From contig OW799237.1 in the NCBI GenBank assembly GCA_941918925.1, forward strand, positions 58,079,997 to 58,143,996: a stretch of DNA of 64,000 bases, written 5' to 3'. The translations under genes and the position numbers were made by a program. The DNA comes from Phyto melanocephala (taxonomy: Eukaryota > Arthropoda > Insecta > Diptera > Rhinophoridae). This document shows positions 10,721-22,752 of the stretch, one piece after another. Positions within the stretch are counted from its first letter, which is position 1. Each line of letters starts with the position of its first letter. Below the pieces are notes generated by a model that was given only the letters and a program-made list of their open reading frames with translations, did not search any database and was not told where the DNA came from.

Positions 10721-11828
10721 TTTATACCCGCCACAAAAAAAATGGTGTGTGAATATATTCATTTTGTCATTCCGTTTGTAACACATCAAAATATCCATTT
10801 TAGACCCCATAAAGTATATATATTCTGAATCAGGGTTTGATTTGATGACGATCTAGCTATGTCTGTCCGTCTGTTTAAAGCACGATAGAGGTCGCACCGA
10901 AAAAGCTAGGTGGCCAGAATCTTTCTTATAGACAAGGTTTGTTTAATGTTGAAAATGGGCTAAATCAGAATATTACGATGAGAGCTATAGCTCGTAAAGT
11001 GAGAGTAGGTCGAAAAAACCGTGTCCTGTGAACATCGAATAAAATGCAATTGTGTCCAAACGCATTACCATACAGTCATGAAACTTCGAATATATATTTC
11101 TCGAGTCAAAACAATATATCTCCCCAAAAAATGCTTACATCTATGCATTAGGAAAGGAGTTATAGATAAAAATGAACGAAAATTTATACCGCGCAGTGTA
11201 TTTTTCAGTATATTTCAAATTTAAAACCTAATAAAACGGAGAAAATTAAATGTACGATTCTGAAATTTTGCACACTTTGCCTTTGAGAGGCTTTTCTGTA
11301 ACGGAAAATCAATGTGCCACGCCCACATTTACGCCCACTTTTACGTTCACCTCCCATATAACGTTTTACCTAAAATTCATATAATTTCTCTATTAATAAA
11401 GATTTTGGAATAATAAGGGACTATATTGAAACATCTAAGTTGTACTCATTAGCAAAAACAACTTTGACACGCCTCCTATAACGCCCACTTTTCACGTTAT
11501 CTACCGTTAATGAAATTTAAAAGCTCATAAAACCGACAAAATTAGAGGTATGATGATGAAATTTGCTACATATATCCTTCTAATCAATGTTATTGTTGTG
11601 CCAAAAAGTTTAGGTGATATGCCCACTTTACGCCCACCTCCCATATAACGGTTTATCTTAAATTCATGTTATTTCTCTATTGACAAAGTTTTTCGGAAAA
11701 TAAAGCATTATATTGAAATATCTAAGTTGTATTTATTAGCAGAAACTTTATTGACACGCCTACTTTAACGCCCACTTTCACTAAAAGCCTAAATTTACGA
11801 AAACATTTTACTATCATATCAAAATTAT
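10721..11828 (+). mobile_element. DINE-1-like element, subfamily B, with internal duplication
   Basis: It starts TTTATACCCGCCAC and shows the B-type core 'tagaccccataaagtatata' near 10801. The middle holds two related blocks (about 11310-11520 and 11600-11800) that both contain 'cacctcccatataacg', 'atttctctatt' and 'cgcccactt', an internal duplication with a period near 300 bp. No terminal hairpin is present, because the mariner-like element at 11829 begins where the end should be. Confidence 0.7.
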
Positions 11829-12345
11829 TAAGGGTGGTTACATTTTAATTGCCGATGTTGATTTTAAATAAAACACAAATTATTTAAGAAATTATTATTT
11901 CTTTTTATAATGATAATATTTGTATGGTTCAATTACGTATTTAAAAAAATATCGGCCAAATGACCCCCGCCATCCTTGGCGCCACTCCTCTATCTGATGA
12001 TCCAAATTTTCAATGACAATGTTGATGTTCAATTGTTGGGCACGATGCTAAGTCGAGGTTGACTGCTCTTTTGCCAGACTATCGCGAAAAACAGCAATGG
12101 TTCCCACTCAACGAACTAAGAAGGCATTTACAGGTGTTCTCACATTTGATATAGACCTGTTTTGCAGAAATTAAAATATTTTTCACAATTCATCCGATTG
12201 TGGACGAATTTGAACGATTATGTTGACCAAAGAAATCACGAAGTGCATAAAATGCATTTTGATTTGCACGCCCATTTTAATAATAAACCTGAATAACTTT
12301 AACGCGTTGCTCATTTGCGTATCTTTCCACTATTTAAATTGAGTT
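11829..12345 (-). mobile_element. mariner-like (IS630/Tc1) element, internally deleted
   Basis: It starts after a TA with AGGGTGGTTACATTTTAATT, nearly the same as the terminus at 15106 (AAGGGTGGCTAAATCTTAAC). On the minus strand it carries the start and the end of a transposase with the middle missing, as in many deletion derivatives. The other inverted end (near 12345 or beyond) could not be identified. Confidence 0.65.
11930..12330 (-). pseudogene. mariner-like transposase, N-terminus joined to C-terminus
   Basis: From about 12330 on the minus strand the frame reads ERYANEQRVKVIQVYY, then a stop, then ALRDFFGQHNRSNSSTIG. This is the N-terminal helix-turn-helix region of mariner-type transposases. 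It jumps directly to a C-terminal segment (DHQIEEWRQGWRGSFG), homologous to the DHRMEVYRQGRGGH end encoded by the copy at 15104. The catalytic D,D,E/D region is absent. Several stops and frame changes make it a pseudogene. Confidence 0.65.
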
Positions 12346-12403
12346 AGTCTGAGATTGAGAAATGTCAAATGAAATGCAAATGTTGCTTATGTTACATGTC
12401 CCT

Positions 12404-13275
12404 GGGACATGTCCCCTGCGACACGAGTTTGTTGGTGAGGGATGCGGCGTTGAGTACGGGGTAGCAATTGTCGCACGTTTTGTGAATTCGAAGGGACAAA
12501 TTTGACATCTCTCTTTTACATCTTTCGTTCTCTTGTATTCTTGTCATGTTATGTATGACCGGTGTTGCCAGACTGATATTTTATGGAATTTGCAAAAAAA
12601 AATATGAATTATCCAATGAAAGCTCATTCATTAGAAATAACATAAACAGCGTAACTCTTGCTCTAAGTTCCATGGTTTTACCTACTCCTTTCGTCTTCTT
12701 TTATTCGTTAAACTATTTTCATTTTTATAGCATTCTAGCAAATTAAAAATTATTTATATATTTTCAGCACCATCTAGATCTAACCCTTCAACAGTTAGGT
12801 CAACAATTTTGTTAGAAATACTTGAACGTTTTTATAGTGTCAATGTAAATTCTTATTCATAGTAGTTATTTTTTATATGTTCAATATTTTTTCTATGTTT
12901 GTCAGTTTGTGTAAAATTATCAAGGCGAAAAGATATTAATATTTAAAATAAATAAAATAATATCTCTATGTTTATTTTTAAATTTCTTCAATAATTTCTT
13001 ATTTAGAAAGATCAGCCATTATGTTTTTTTAAAATTTATTTAATTTTGCTTATATAAATACTTGTATTGCCACTGCTATTGTTGACCAATCATAAATTGG
13101 ATATGTATGGCAGCCCTTCTTACGAATGAAGGGATAAAAATAATTAGTTAATTTAACGTCAAAAAGTCGCTTTGTCCCTGCAACAAAATCCCTTCATGTA
13201 AACGCAAGAAGATTTTAGAAGGAACACCAAAAGAAAATACAAGCCAACGCAAGCAGAGTCGCAGGGACATGTCCC
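12404..13275. mobile_element. candidate inverted-repeat DNA element
   Basis: GGGACATGTCCCCTGCGAC at 12404-12422 is matched in inverse orientation by GTCGCAGGGACATGTCCC at 13258-13275 (one base longer on the left). A partial second copy of the end (GTCCCTGCAACAAAATCCC) lies just inside the right end, at about 13174. No transposase is visible between them. Target duplications were not resolved, so the boundaries and identity are tentative. Confidence 0.4.
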
Positions 13276-13450
13276 TTCGTGTAAACTTGCTCTAAACATT
13301 TTCACGTAATTCGTGCTTAACTTTTTGATTTGAAATTTTGCATTTGAAATGCAGCTATAAAATTACAGTAATTAATAATGGTGTTATTGTACTTTTTTAT
13401 TTCATCCTTTACATATGGAACTTCGAGAGTTGCCGTATGTTGAATTAAAA

Positions 13451-14277
13451 CAAGTAAGAGCGCTATATTCGGCCGTGCCGAATCTTATATACCCTTCACA
13501 ACGTGTAGTCATGCAATAGCAATAGTTTGTATGACCATTCATCTCATATGAAATACATATAAAAAATATACATATATAAAAAACATCCCATTGTAAAATT
13601 ATAAAAAAATATAAAAAATTAAAAAAAAATAAAAAAAAAAATTTTAAAAAAAAAAATTTTAAAAAAAATTTTTAAAAAAAAAAATTTTAAAAAAATAATT
13701 AAAATATATATATAATATAAAACAAAAAAAAAATAAAAAAAAATAAATAAAAAAAAAAAAAAATAATAAAAATATAAATAATATATTAAATAAAAAATAA
13801 AAAAAATAAAAAAAAAATTAAAAAAAAATTTAAAAAAAAATTTTTAAAATATAAAAAAAAATTTTTTTTGGCTCAGCTGGGATTCGATGCCACGTTTTCT
13901 CTAACCAGTATACACGTTTGTATGTATGTATGTTGTTGTTGTAATGTTGTTTTTGTGAAAAAAAAATCGAGGTGGTCGTGGGTTTTTGCTCATATCTCAG
14001 TTGTTTATGTACCGATGTTTCTGATTTTCAATACCGTTCTACTCCCGAATATTTCTGATATTTTAATACCTCACCCGGGTCCAAGCGATATCGGGGGGCT
14101 TCAAAAAGTTGATTTCAACATACACACGGACAGACGGACAGACTGACAGAGCTTAATCGACTCCCCTATTCATAAGCTTTCAGAAAATATATACTTTATG
14201 GGGTCGGAAATGAAAATTGTAGAAATTTCACATGGAATGACAAATGACCCTTTTTCACTGTGTGAAGGGTATAAAAA
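13451..14277 (-). mobile_element. DINE-1-like element, subfamily A
   Basis: A full-length inverted copy. The hairpin end (ATTCGGCCGTGCCGAAT) lies at about 13468 and the start (GTGAAGGGTATA on the plus strand) ends near 14274. The A-rich tract (about 13600-13860) is unusually long. Its inner lineage matches the copies at 3092 and 63253. Confidence 0.85.
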
Positions 14278-15103
14278 TTTGGTACTTTCACCGTATCATG
14301 TAAATGCCAACATATATTTTTTTAATCACATGAGTGTTAGCATATATATGCTGATTAAACATACCGTCTAGGCTAAGGTATATTAATGAAAATATTAAAA
14401 TCTGCTCCGTTCTAAATATTAGATTCCTACTTTAGTTGGCATTATTAAAGACAGAAAATAATTAAGAAAATCTTAATATTGCAATATAATTAGTTACATT
14501 ATTACTCGTTTAAAGAAAATAAAATGAATTTCATTAGTATCAATTCCGCTTTATTAATATTATACAAATAAATAAGACAATCATCATCAGAACCGTTATT
14601 GCTGAAACCATATTGTTTCATAAATAATAAAAGAATTGTAACAATTTCTTCCCTTCGTACTCTACTGCTATTTTGCTATTTTATTCTAGCATATAAAAAG
14701 TAATTGGAACATTAGAAATTATCATTTATTTCCTTGGCTCATCATTATCAACGACTTTCTAACGTTTTTTGGACAACAATCAAATAGTTCAGTTGTCATC
14801 GTTAACTTTCTTATTCCTTATCTCTATATTCGACGAGTTGTTAATTAAGTTAAAGTTGTAAATTTTCACAAAGACATTATTTCTACTTGCTTTTCCTTAC
14901 AAATTTATTTTCATAAACAATTGTGTACAGAAATCCAAAAGAATCAACTCTATATACACATACATACCTTAAACTGTGAGCGATTATTAATTTACAATTT
15001 GGTTCATACATTAATTACAACTGCCCTTTTTATGAGACTTAATAAAGATTAATAAATGTTTTATAGAACTGATTTTCTAAGGAAATTTGATTTTTTAATA
15101 AAA
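14278..15103. other. AT-rich spacer, no gene seen
   Basis: No open frame with recognisable motifs and no transposon end was seen. Confidence 0.45.
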
Positions 15104-15420
15104 TAAAGGGTGGCTAAATCTTAACGGCCGATGTTGATTTTAAAGAAAATACAAATTATTTAGGAAATTATTGTCATTTCTTTTTATTATGATTATATTT
15201 GTATGGTTCAATTATGTATGCAACAAAACATTCCCCGAATGGCCGCCGCGTCCTTGGCGGTACACCTCCATCCGATGGTCCGAATTTTCAGTGACAATGT
15301 TGATGTTCAATTCTTGGGCACGATGATGAGTCGAGGTTTACTGCTACACCAGCGGGAAAAGCAGCAATGTTTTCCGTTAAACGAACTAAGAAGACACTCA
15401 CAGAGGTCCAATTTTTAGTC
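15104..15420 (-). mobile_element. mariner-like element, 5'-truncated
   Basis: A TA is followed by the terminal sequence AAGGGTGGCTAAATCTTAAC. On the minus strand the last codons of a transposase read DHRMEVYRQGRGGHSGNVLL and stop at 15212-15214, the basic C-terminal tail of mariner-type transposases. The rest of the element is missing or unrecognisable beyond about 15420. It is a sister copy of 11829-12345, more conserved at the C-terminus. Confidence 0.65.
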
Positions 15421-15727
15421 TTCATCATCTACACACTTAACAGGCTATTAAAGCTGTTGGGAACAAATTTCGCATCAGTTTCACTTTTTTCAACATTAAT
15501 TCACCGAACTGTATGCGAAGAGTGCGTAGCCGTAGGCAACGTTTACATAAAATAATATTTAAAAAGTAAATGGCAGGCATTTATGTATTGCCGTAAATAA
15601 ATAAATACTTCATTCACTTTTACAAATGTTCTCCGATTCTTTTAATTTTCAAAATCCTTACAATTACAAATCACACTGTAGTAAGTAAATCGGTCGATGA
15701 ACAAAATAAAAATTCGTTACGTTACAG

Positions 15728-15800
15728 GAAATTTATGTTCGGCTGTGCCGAATTTTTAATACGCACCAACAATTTTATAGCACAAAATTTATTATTTTGT
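15728..15800 (-). mobile_element. DINE-1-like subfamily B terminal fragment
   Basis: Contains the hairpin (TTCGGCTGTGCCGAA) and the following 'tatagcacaaaatttattattttgtt' type of block shared with the element end at 1271-1370. The remainder is lost. Confidence 0.6.
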
Positions 15801-16039
15801 TGTGAACAGTGTTCGGAATAATCCTGTACATGTGTTACCTTCTTTGTGTAACTTCGATATACTATTAATTTATTTTCCTACATTTAGTTTTACAATGACT
15901 GAAGAGTATAAGTTGGTACCCAAAGGTAGTAAAATAATATTTGCTGTGTGGGCATTTCACCTTCTAGTTTTAAACTATATAATTGTGTTTGAATATAATT
16001 TAGATCATCCATTACAGAACCATTGAATGAAGACAGTGA

Positions 16040-16860
16040 TCGTCCACTAGGACATGGATCTTCCGATAGAGTTAGACAGTATTGCGGATATAGTTGGAGA
16101 GCTTGAGTCATGGAGGAAGTCAGTTGGCAGAGTTTAAGAATCTTTGGATAGTTTAAAATTAACAAGGTGATATATCACAATATTACCTACTCACCATACT
16201 GAAGAAAAAAGTTGGTGAAGCCTATACTGCCCTTGATTTGTATAGAACACCTTTATAATGACCAAAAATGAGAAAATGTTTAATGATGCATTACATTGAT
16301 AAATGAAACATTTGCACTCTTTTCATTAATTCATGGTAAATTAACATAAATTGAAAACGTTAAGTCTGTACGCATTAACCACCGCACAAAGGGATAAAGC
16401 GCTAGATACTTCCATTAAAGGTCTCCAAGGTAACGTTAAGCTTCCTCTCATCCCCAAGCACTGCATACATTCTTGAAATTAGACTGCATGTCACATCGAA
16501 TAAATCATGCCAAAACTAGGTACTCATAAACATCTGATTCCACAATTGAGAGTTAGATCTAATTTTAACCCCGCACTTGCACACGTGGGTGGGTTATCAA
16601 GACCAATATCCCCAAGAATCATTCAAAGACCATTCCCAAATAGACCTACTATTATTCAAAGCAGACCCTAATTCAATCAGAACAGATATATTAATCAGAA
16701 TCCAAATATAATACTTCAATCCACCAATTCTTATATGGTTCAAGGCCCAGAACTTAACTGGATTTTGATCGTTCAGTTCAAAACAAACAATCATTAGATA
16801 ACTTGAAATCGCCACCTCTACCTTCTCCAAAACGTAGTAAGCCAGCTAGAAATAATAATA
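16040..16860 (+). pseudogene. gypsy-like LTR retrotransposon gag remnant
   Basis: Translating across frames yields a series of gag-like segments in the order expected for gypsy-type Gag. These are an IADIVGELESWRKSVGRV start, ILKKKVGEAYTALDLYRTPL, a CLMMHY.DK block near 16285, DKALDTSIKGLQGN near 16395, and a Pro/Arg-rich stretch near 16570-16640. Stops and frame changes are frequent. Gag would have formed the particle of an LTR element, but no pol or LTR was identified next to it. The assignment is a by-eye family match. Confidence 0.5.
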
Positions 16861-17178
16861 AAGAAACGAGAAGTTTTCCTGTTGTTGCTGCAACTGTATT
16901 TGACCCAGTATCATCCATCTGTCAGAAATACTTATTATATTAGATCTCCTACTAATATTGATAACCTATCTTCTATATCTTTGCCAACATACTAGAATAA
17001 AAATATATCTCCACCATGTAGATTTATTATTCCACTGCATTTCGGTGAGAACGTATCATTATTACATTCTCTTGATCATTATAGTTTATTATAATGGGGT
17101 CGCATTTTGCAGCGTACTCGGGTTGTTCAAAACAGTCTTCTAATCGGAAAGCCAATTCGAGTGATCTTTTTATGATTT

Positions 17179-18036
17179 TTACACCCTTCACTTTGTCATT
17201 CCGTTTGAACTTTCTACATTTTTAATTTCCGACCCCATTAAGTTTATATTTTCTGAAAGCTTATGAATAGAGGAGTCGATTAAGCCCTGACCGTCTGTCC
17301 GTGTGTTAGTTGAAATCAACTTTTAGAAGCAATAATATGTTCCTCAGATCTGTGTATGGTATGAATCTTTTGGAAATATCCGGGAATGAATCGCTATTGG
17401 AATTCAGCAAAATCGCCCCATAACTTTCTGAGATATGAGGAAATAAACACGACTGCCTCTTTTTTTCCCATATTTTTATCACCAAAATTAAAATTTTTCA
17501 GCAATAGAATAATTTATAGGTATCTTTACTACACTTTGTAGATATAATATACCTCTAGAGATATTCGTGAAAAATTTTGGATAAAGCGGGTCTAATCGGT
17601 GAGGCTATATGCAAAAAAAAAAAAAATTTTTTTCAAATATATATTCCAAAAATTTACAAACGATAATCAATTTTTTCAGCTTCTAGACAACCGAGGAAGT
17701 CAATATTGGTATCATCTGAAAGAACTTGACTAGCGCAATATAATCACTATAAAAAATTGAAATTCACAATTTATTTATATATGGGCCAAATCTGGTATTT
17801 TAAAATATAACTTCTGGAACCCCCTCAACATTGGTATCAAATGAAAGGGCTTGAATAGTAGAATACAGATAACTACGTAAAAATTCAAAATCGAGGATGG
17901 TGTCGCAAATAATAAAGAAAAATGTCGTTTAACATGAAATATAAGTTAAGCTACGATGTGGGATTAAACCTATGTACATGATGGTAAAGGGTATTATTAA
18001 ATTTGGCACGGCCGAATATACCACTCTTACTTGTTT
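17179..18036 (+). mobile_element. DINE-1-like element, third A-type lineage
   Basis: It starts TACACCCTTCACTTTGTC (the CTGTGGTGCAC stretch is deleted) and ends with the hairpin GGCACGGCCGAAT and ACTTGTTTTT near 18035. Its middle, without the long A-rich tract, is shared with 48520-49321, 54231-54770 and the degraded 21235-21420. Confidence 0.75.
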
Positions 18037-18776
18037 TTAATAAGTTTTGGTCACAGTTGCACGATATAATTATCCGCTATGGTCGTTACATGATATGTAA
18101 AGGGTTTTTAAGATACGGAACGCCCAAAGCGCTCCTTCTTATTTTTTTTTCAAATGTTTATTGTTTAAAAAAATTTGTTTATTTTTTACCTTGTTCCCTG
18201 TTTAGAACTTGTTTAAACAAGTCATAAAATTTTTAGCGAGCAATCATCCTCACATACATTTTTTGCAGACAAAAAGTATGATTTATAAAATCGCATGGAT
18301 TCTAAACATGAAAAGAAAATTCGAACAAGTAGCTATGAAATCAACAAAATGCCAAGAACAGCAAAGAAAAAGAAAAGCAACAAAAACAACATTGGCTATC
18401 TCAATAACGTACACAAAAAACTTTAATTCATATCTCGGGTTCATCAACCAGATGAATTTATAATTTTACCCCATGATATCAATTATATAAACCACTAGCC
18501 AGTGGCTCTAAATCATTTCAAGAAAAAATATTAATTATTTGCAGATATAAGCTATGAAAATATGTGGTCTCCAAAAATATTGGAATTTATTTTGTTATTT
18601 TTTTAACTTTGCTAAGAATCTTGAAAAATCTGTTAAATAGAAGTTTATTACTTTAAATACAATCAGTTATGCTCCAATGAAGTTTATACTAACAAGTTCA
18701 ATCCAATCCCAACTTATAATGGTTTCATATAAATGACTTAAGATGTATGCACCATGGATGGATAGATGAATGAAAG
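18037..18776. other. AT-rich spacer, no gene seen
   Basis: Two short plus-strand frames (18003-18227 and 18209-18463) show no recognisable domain. I do not consider them genes. Confidence 0.4.
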
Positions 18777-19551
18777 ACAAGTAACAGTGCTATATTCGGC
18801 CGTGCCGAATCTTATATACCCTTCACAACGTGTAGTCATGCAATAACAATTGTTTGTATCACCATTCATCCCATATAAAATACGTGCATACGTACACGTT
18901 AGAATAAATGTGGCATCGAATCCCAGCTGAGCCAAAAAAATTTTATTTTATTTTATTTAATATATTATTTATATTTTATTATTTTTTTTTATTTTTTTTT
19001 TAAATTTTTTTTTTAAATTTTTTTAGAAAAATTTTTAAAAAATTTTTTTAAATTTTTTTTTTTAATTTTTTTAAAATTTTTTTTTTGTAGTTTTTTTTTA
19101 TTATTTTTTTCTTATTTTTAATATTTTTTTTTTTTTTGTAATTTTTTTTGTTTGGTATGTTTTTTACATGTATCTATGTATGTATGTTGTTGTTGTAATT
19201 GTGAAAAAAAATCGAGGTGGTCGCGGTTTTTTGCTCATATCTCAGAAAGTTATGGGGCGATTGTGCTGAATTTCAATAGCGATTCATTCCTGGATATTTC
19301 CAAGAGATTGATACCATATACAGATCTGAGGAACATATAGTTGCTTCTAAAAGTTGATTTCAACCAACACACGGACAGACGGGCAGACGGACAGACGGAT
19401 AGACGGACAGACGGTCAGGGCTTAATCGACTCCTCTATTCATAAGCTTTCAGAAAATATATACTTTGTGGGGTCGGAAATGAAAATTGTAGAAATTACAA
19501 ACGGAATGACAAAGCTATATATACCCTTGTGCACCACAGGTGAAGGGTATA
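18777..19551 (-). mobile_element. DINE-1-like element, subfamily A
   Basis: A full-length inverted copy, very close to those at 389 and 57053. The hairpin is at about 18794, a long T-rich tract lies at 18935-19150, and 'gacagacgg' is repeated near 19374-19416 as a local minisatellite expansion. It ends GTGAAGGGTATAATA. Confidence 0.87.
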
Positions 19552-20024
19552 ATAAATGAAAATGACACTCTGTATTTCTTTTAAACAGGTTCGAAATGTA
19601 AATACACTCTTAAGGAAAGCCCTGGGTTATATTATAACAAAGTTTTTAAATGGCTTTAACAATGTTGAAACATAAAAGTAAGTTTAAACAAGTTTGGTAT
19701 ATTTTCTACTTATTTATATTTATTTATATCTTAAATGTAAAATAGCGTACTTAATATTCTTTTGAAGTAAAAAAATTGCTGTTTTGTTTTTTTTTTTTTT
19801 ATTTTCCTGTTTGAAAGCAGAATTAAAATATTTATTTAAAATTTATATGTGTGTATATTTAGGATTTAAATTATTTATTTCTAAGCGTTCATATAGAATT
19901 TTCTAAGGTAATAATAGAGAAGCATAGTTAAGAAAAAATATTTTGCCAATGCCTCTGCTATTATGTCTCAGAATAGATCACATTTACATTTTTTACCGTT
20001 TAAAGTTCCCACCCACCCTTTAAA
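19552..20024. other. spacer, nothing recognised
   Basis: AT-rich sequence without motifs. Similarity to a LINE begins only at about 20025. Confidence 0.4.
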
Positions 20025-20216
20025 AAAAGATGGCTGTCTTGTGGAACTCCAGATTTTACTGTAATATGTTTAGATAGAGTAAATATTATTGAAGCAAACA
20101 CGTTGGTTTCTGTCCGTTAGATATGAATTAATCCAAGCCAAACTATTATTGGTAAATCCCAACAAATTAAGCTTTTTGATTAACAGAATATGGTTGACTT
20201 AGTGCAAAAGAGAAGT
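20025..20216 (-). pseudogene. LINE reverse transcriptase fragment
   Basis: Minus-strand translation gives VNHILLIKKLNLLGFTNNSL, then AWINSYLTDRNQRVCFNN, and after a frame change VKSGVPQDSHL. These match consecutive parts of a Jockey-type reverse transcriptase, from after the first catalytic aspartate to the GVPQGS motif. The first catalytic region reads H*VNH, so it is disrupted. Only about 190 bp survives. Confidence 0.65.
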
Positions 20217-20955
20217 TATTGTAAACAAATTAGTTGTTATTATTTTAAATAGAAATTATGCATGTAAGTCACAGCTAAAAAATAAATATTTTGTGGAAAT
20301 TAGCAAAAACAAAATTTTTTTACTTCACCCATAAACTTATGCTGACGACAAAAGATGAATTTGCTAAATAAAAGTATAGGAAAACATAAAAAAATTTAGA
20401 ATTTTTCAGAGCTAGGATGAGTTCTTCTTAGGCAAACTTGTTTCCCCTTGATTCGATTTTTCTTATTTTAAAGTCTTACCAGTCTATGACTATAATACAT
20501 ATTTCTACCAAGATTCATTGATTTAGGAACTTGAAATAACTTTTATGAAAAAATTTAAACTAAAAAAAGTTATGTCCGGCTAGATTGGCAAAATACCCCT
20601 ATGTGATGCGTCCGAATCCGCTAAGTTACTAAGTGTTGGTATTTAAAGTAATGATTAGATCGTACATAAATATTAATCTTTTATTTAAAAAGAACGTTTG
20701 CAAACATCATAATTAATTATACTAATTGAAACTTAATTTCTTTGTTCAAACTTAGAAACAAAGCTCTTGAACATGTAATGTTGATACAACTTTTAATTTG
20801 ACACAATTTTATGTTAATTTTTTTAAGTTTGAATATTCTAACTTCTAGTTATAAAGCTAAATAAAATCTTTACCAAAATCTTTAAAAATTTTAAACAAAC
20901 GAACCAGACGACCAAGTTATGTTTCTTTGTATAAATTCGATATGCTATTAAATGT

Positions 20956-20989
20956 GAATATACCCCCACCATTCTTTTGGTGGTAGGTG
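20956..20989 (-). mobile_element. DINE-1-like subfamily B end fragment
   Basis: The short stretch 'gaatatacccccaccatt' and the following 'ttttggtggtaggtg' match the start end of subfamily B as seen at 39520 and 55200. Confidence 0.45.
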
Positions 20990-21234
20990 TCCCTGGCAAA
21001 CCTGTTTCATATCGATGAGCTTAGACAAATATTATTACCAATTTTTATAGACGCGTTTTATATTGTATATAAACTATATCTGCATCATAACATAGCAGCT
21101 TCAGAAAAGCCTATTTGTTGCATTCACAGACAGGCAGAAGATTGATTGTATGATGTGTCATGGTGTGAGGTGGGTAAGATTTGCAGTTACTTAGTTTATA
21201 GTTAGTTTTATATACCAAATCACTATATGTCAAA

Positions 21235-21420
21235 TATGTCAAATGTGTGTCAAATGAAAGAGTTGGACTGGCCGAATACAATTAACTATATAAAAATAAA
21301 CAATCAAAGATTAAGTACGTCGTAAAAAAGCAGATTACATTAAATATAGGCTACGCTATGAATATGATGATAAAGGGAATTATCAGATTCTGCACGGCCT
21401 AAGATACTTAATTTACTAAA
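21235..21420 (+). mobile_element. degraded DINE-1-like end
   Basis: Order and wording follow the last 200 bp of the copy at 17179: 'tcaaatgaaaga', a later 'aatataggctacgctatgaa', 'gatgataaagggaattatcag' and a broken hairpin 'gattctgcacggcctaa'. Confidence 0.5.
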
Positions 21421-21615
21421 CTTCGTTCATTTCCTTGCAAGCGATAAGCAATATGTAAACAGGTGATCAATTAGCTTTAAGAGAGACCATTATTATATCA
21501 AATTCGTGCTCCGATTAATAACTATCTTAACGGAAAAAATTGCTTTTCAAATGTCTATTTTTAAATTTATACAGAAGTTATACGTAAAAATTCAGTTTTG
21601 TAAAGAAAAATTAAC

Positions 21616-21965
21616 TACCCAGCAAAAGAAGACATACAAAAGAAATAGTGAATGCATGCGGTTAACACATGGTTAACTGGTCCAATTTAGGTGAAACATG
21701 CATGATTTAAACATTGACATTTCATTGGAGATCATGTATTTTTATGAGTACATTAATAATAAACTTCACTTAATTCTAATAAGTTCATGGATGGCACGAA
21801 TATTAGATGAGAAGAGACCCATTTTTCATGAATTGTTTTTGTTTGTTGACATGAATTGATTAAGATATTATGCATGCATTTCGGGGAATTGCATTCCACT
21901 AGGAATGGTCTTGTTACGCCCATGTTTAGATGTCATTGAACTGGTGCAAAATATTTCGCTGGGTA
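21616..21965. mobile_element. candidate MITE with TACCCAGC ends
   Basis: TACCCAGCAAAA at 21616 is mirrored by TTTCGCTGGGTA ending at 21965, a 12-bp inverted end with one mismatch. There is no coding capacity. Similar ends bound 52614-53273. The interiors look unrelated by eye, so the two may only share termini. Confidence 0.45.
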
Positions 21966-22156
21966 TTGATTAAATTGCATTATTTGTTTATTTATTTTGA
22001 CGTATCTATGTTTTTTATTTAACTAATTTATAAATAAAATATATTAATTCTTATCATAGACGTATTTCGTGTCACGACTGCTTTGGAAAATGGTTACTTT
22101 CTAATTTGTGTGAAGAAAATAAAAATACGAAATTTTATTAACTTTCAACAATTTAA

Positions 22157-22169
22157 CCCTTAAATGCCC
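22157..22169. repeat. piggyBac left terminal inverted repeat
   Basis: CCCTTAAATGCCC, preceded by the TTAA duplication. Confidence 0.93.
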
Positions 22170-22172
22170 CTG

Positions 22173-22188
22173 GTATCTTTAAAGATAC
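22173..22188. repeat. palindrome copy 1 (left end)
   Basis: Perfect 16-bp palindrome GTATCTTTAAAGATAC followed by AACCA, 4 bp inside the terminal repeat. A candidate transposase-binding site. Confidence 0.8.
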
Positions 22189-22519
22189 AACCATTCAAAA
22201 AATTCCTACGGCCAAAGTTTTAGATGGATTTCTTTCAAAATAATTCAGTATTATTTAGAATATTATAGTTATTCAAAAAAAAATTATTTTGTACTTCTAT
22301 CTGACATAGTTTAGAAAAAAAATCATACAAAAGTCAAAAAATAAATTTTTCTAAAAATTAAATAATTATGATTATTTGCAGTGTATTTTCGAAGATCATT
22401 TAAATGTTTTTGAATAAAAAAAAAATATCAGATGGTTTTAAAATATGTCCTTTAATGATTTAAATAGTTTTCAAAAAATTCCAGTCAACGGGCCCTTTAC
22501 TGGGCTACTTTTACTGGTT

Positions 22520-22535
22520 GTATCTTTAAAGATAC
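22520..22535. repeat. palindrome copy 2 (left subterminal)
   Basis: The same 16-bp palindrome, here preceded by TGGTT, so the asymmetric flank is inverted relative to copies 1 and 3. With copy 3 it forms a subterminal inverted repeat that reaches into the flanks. Confidence 0.8.
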
Positions 22536-22752
22536 AGTGTGCACTCCCTACATGAATTTGATTTCCGTTAAACATAACATTTACACCTCATTCTTGGGCA
22601 TTTTCATTTATGTTTTATTCTTTGCAAGAGCAAGTTGACTTGTTTGGAGATTAGAAATTAATGTACATGATTGTTAATTGATTTAATTAAAATTTCTAAA
22701 TAAAATTAATTCCAAGTAATAAAGGAAGCGACGTTTCGATTAAAGATAAACC

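Noticed and set aside
1060..14100. ATTCGGCACGGCCGAAT palindromes as operators or terminators
   Set aside because: They sit only at the ends of DINE-type elements and are better explained as their terminal hairpins.
15203..15555. Plus-strand frames of 71 and 62 codons
   Set aside because: They lie antisense to the mariner-like C-terminus and continue into unrelated spacer.
18003..18463. Two overlapping plus-strand frames after a DINE
   Set aside because: No domain, no start context, and the first begins inside the DINE hairpin.
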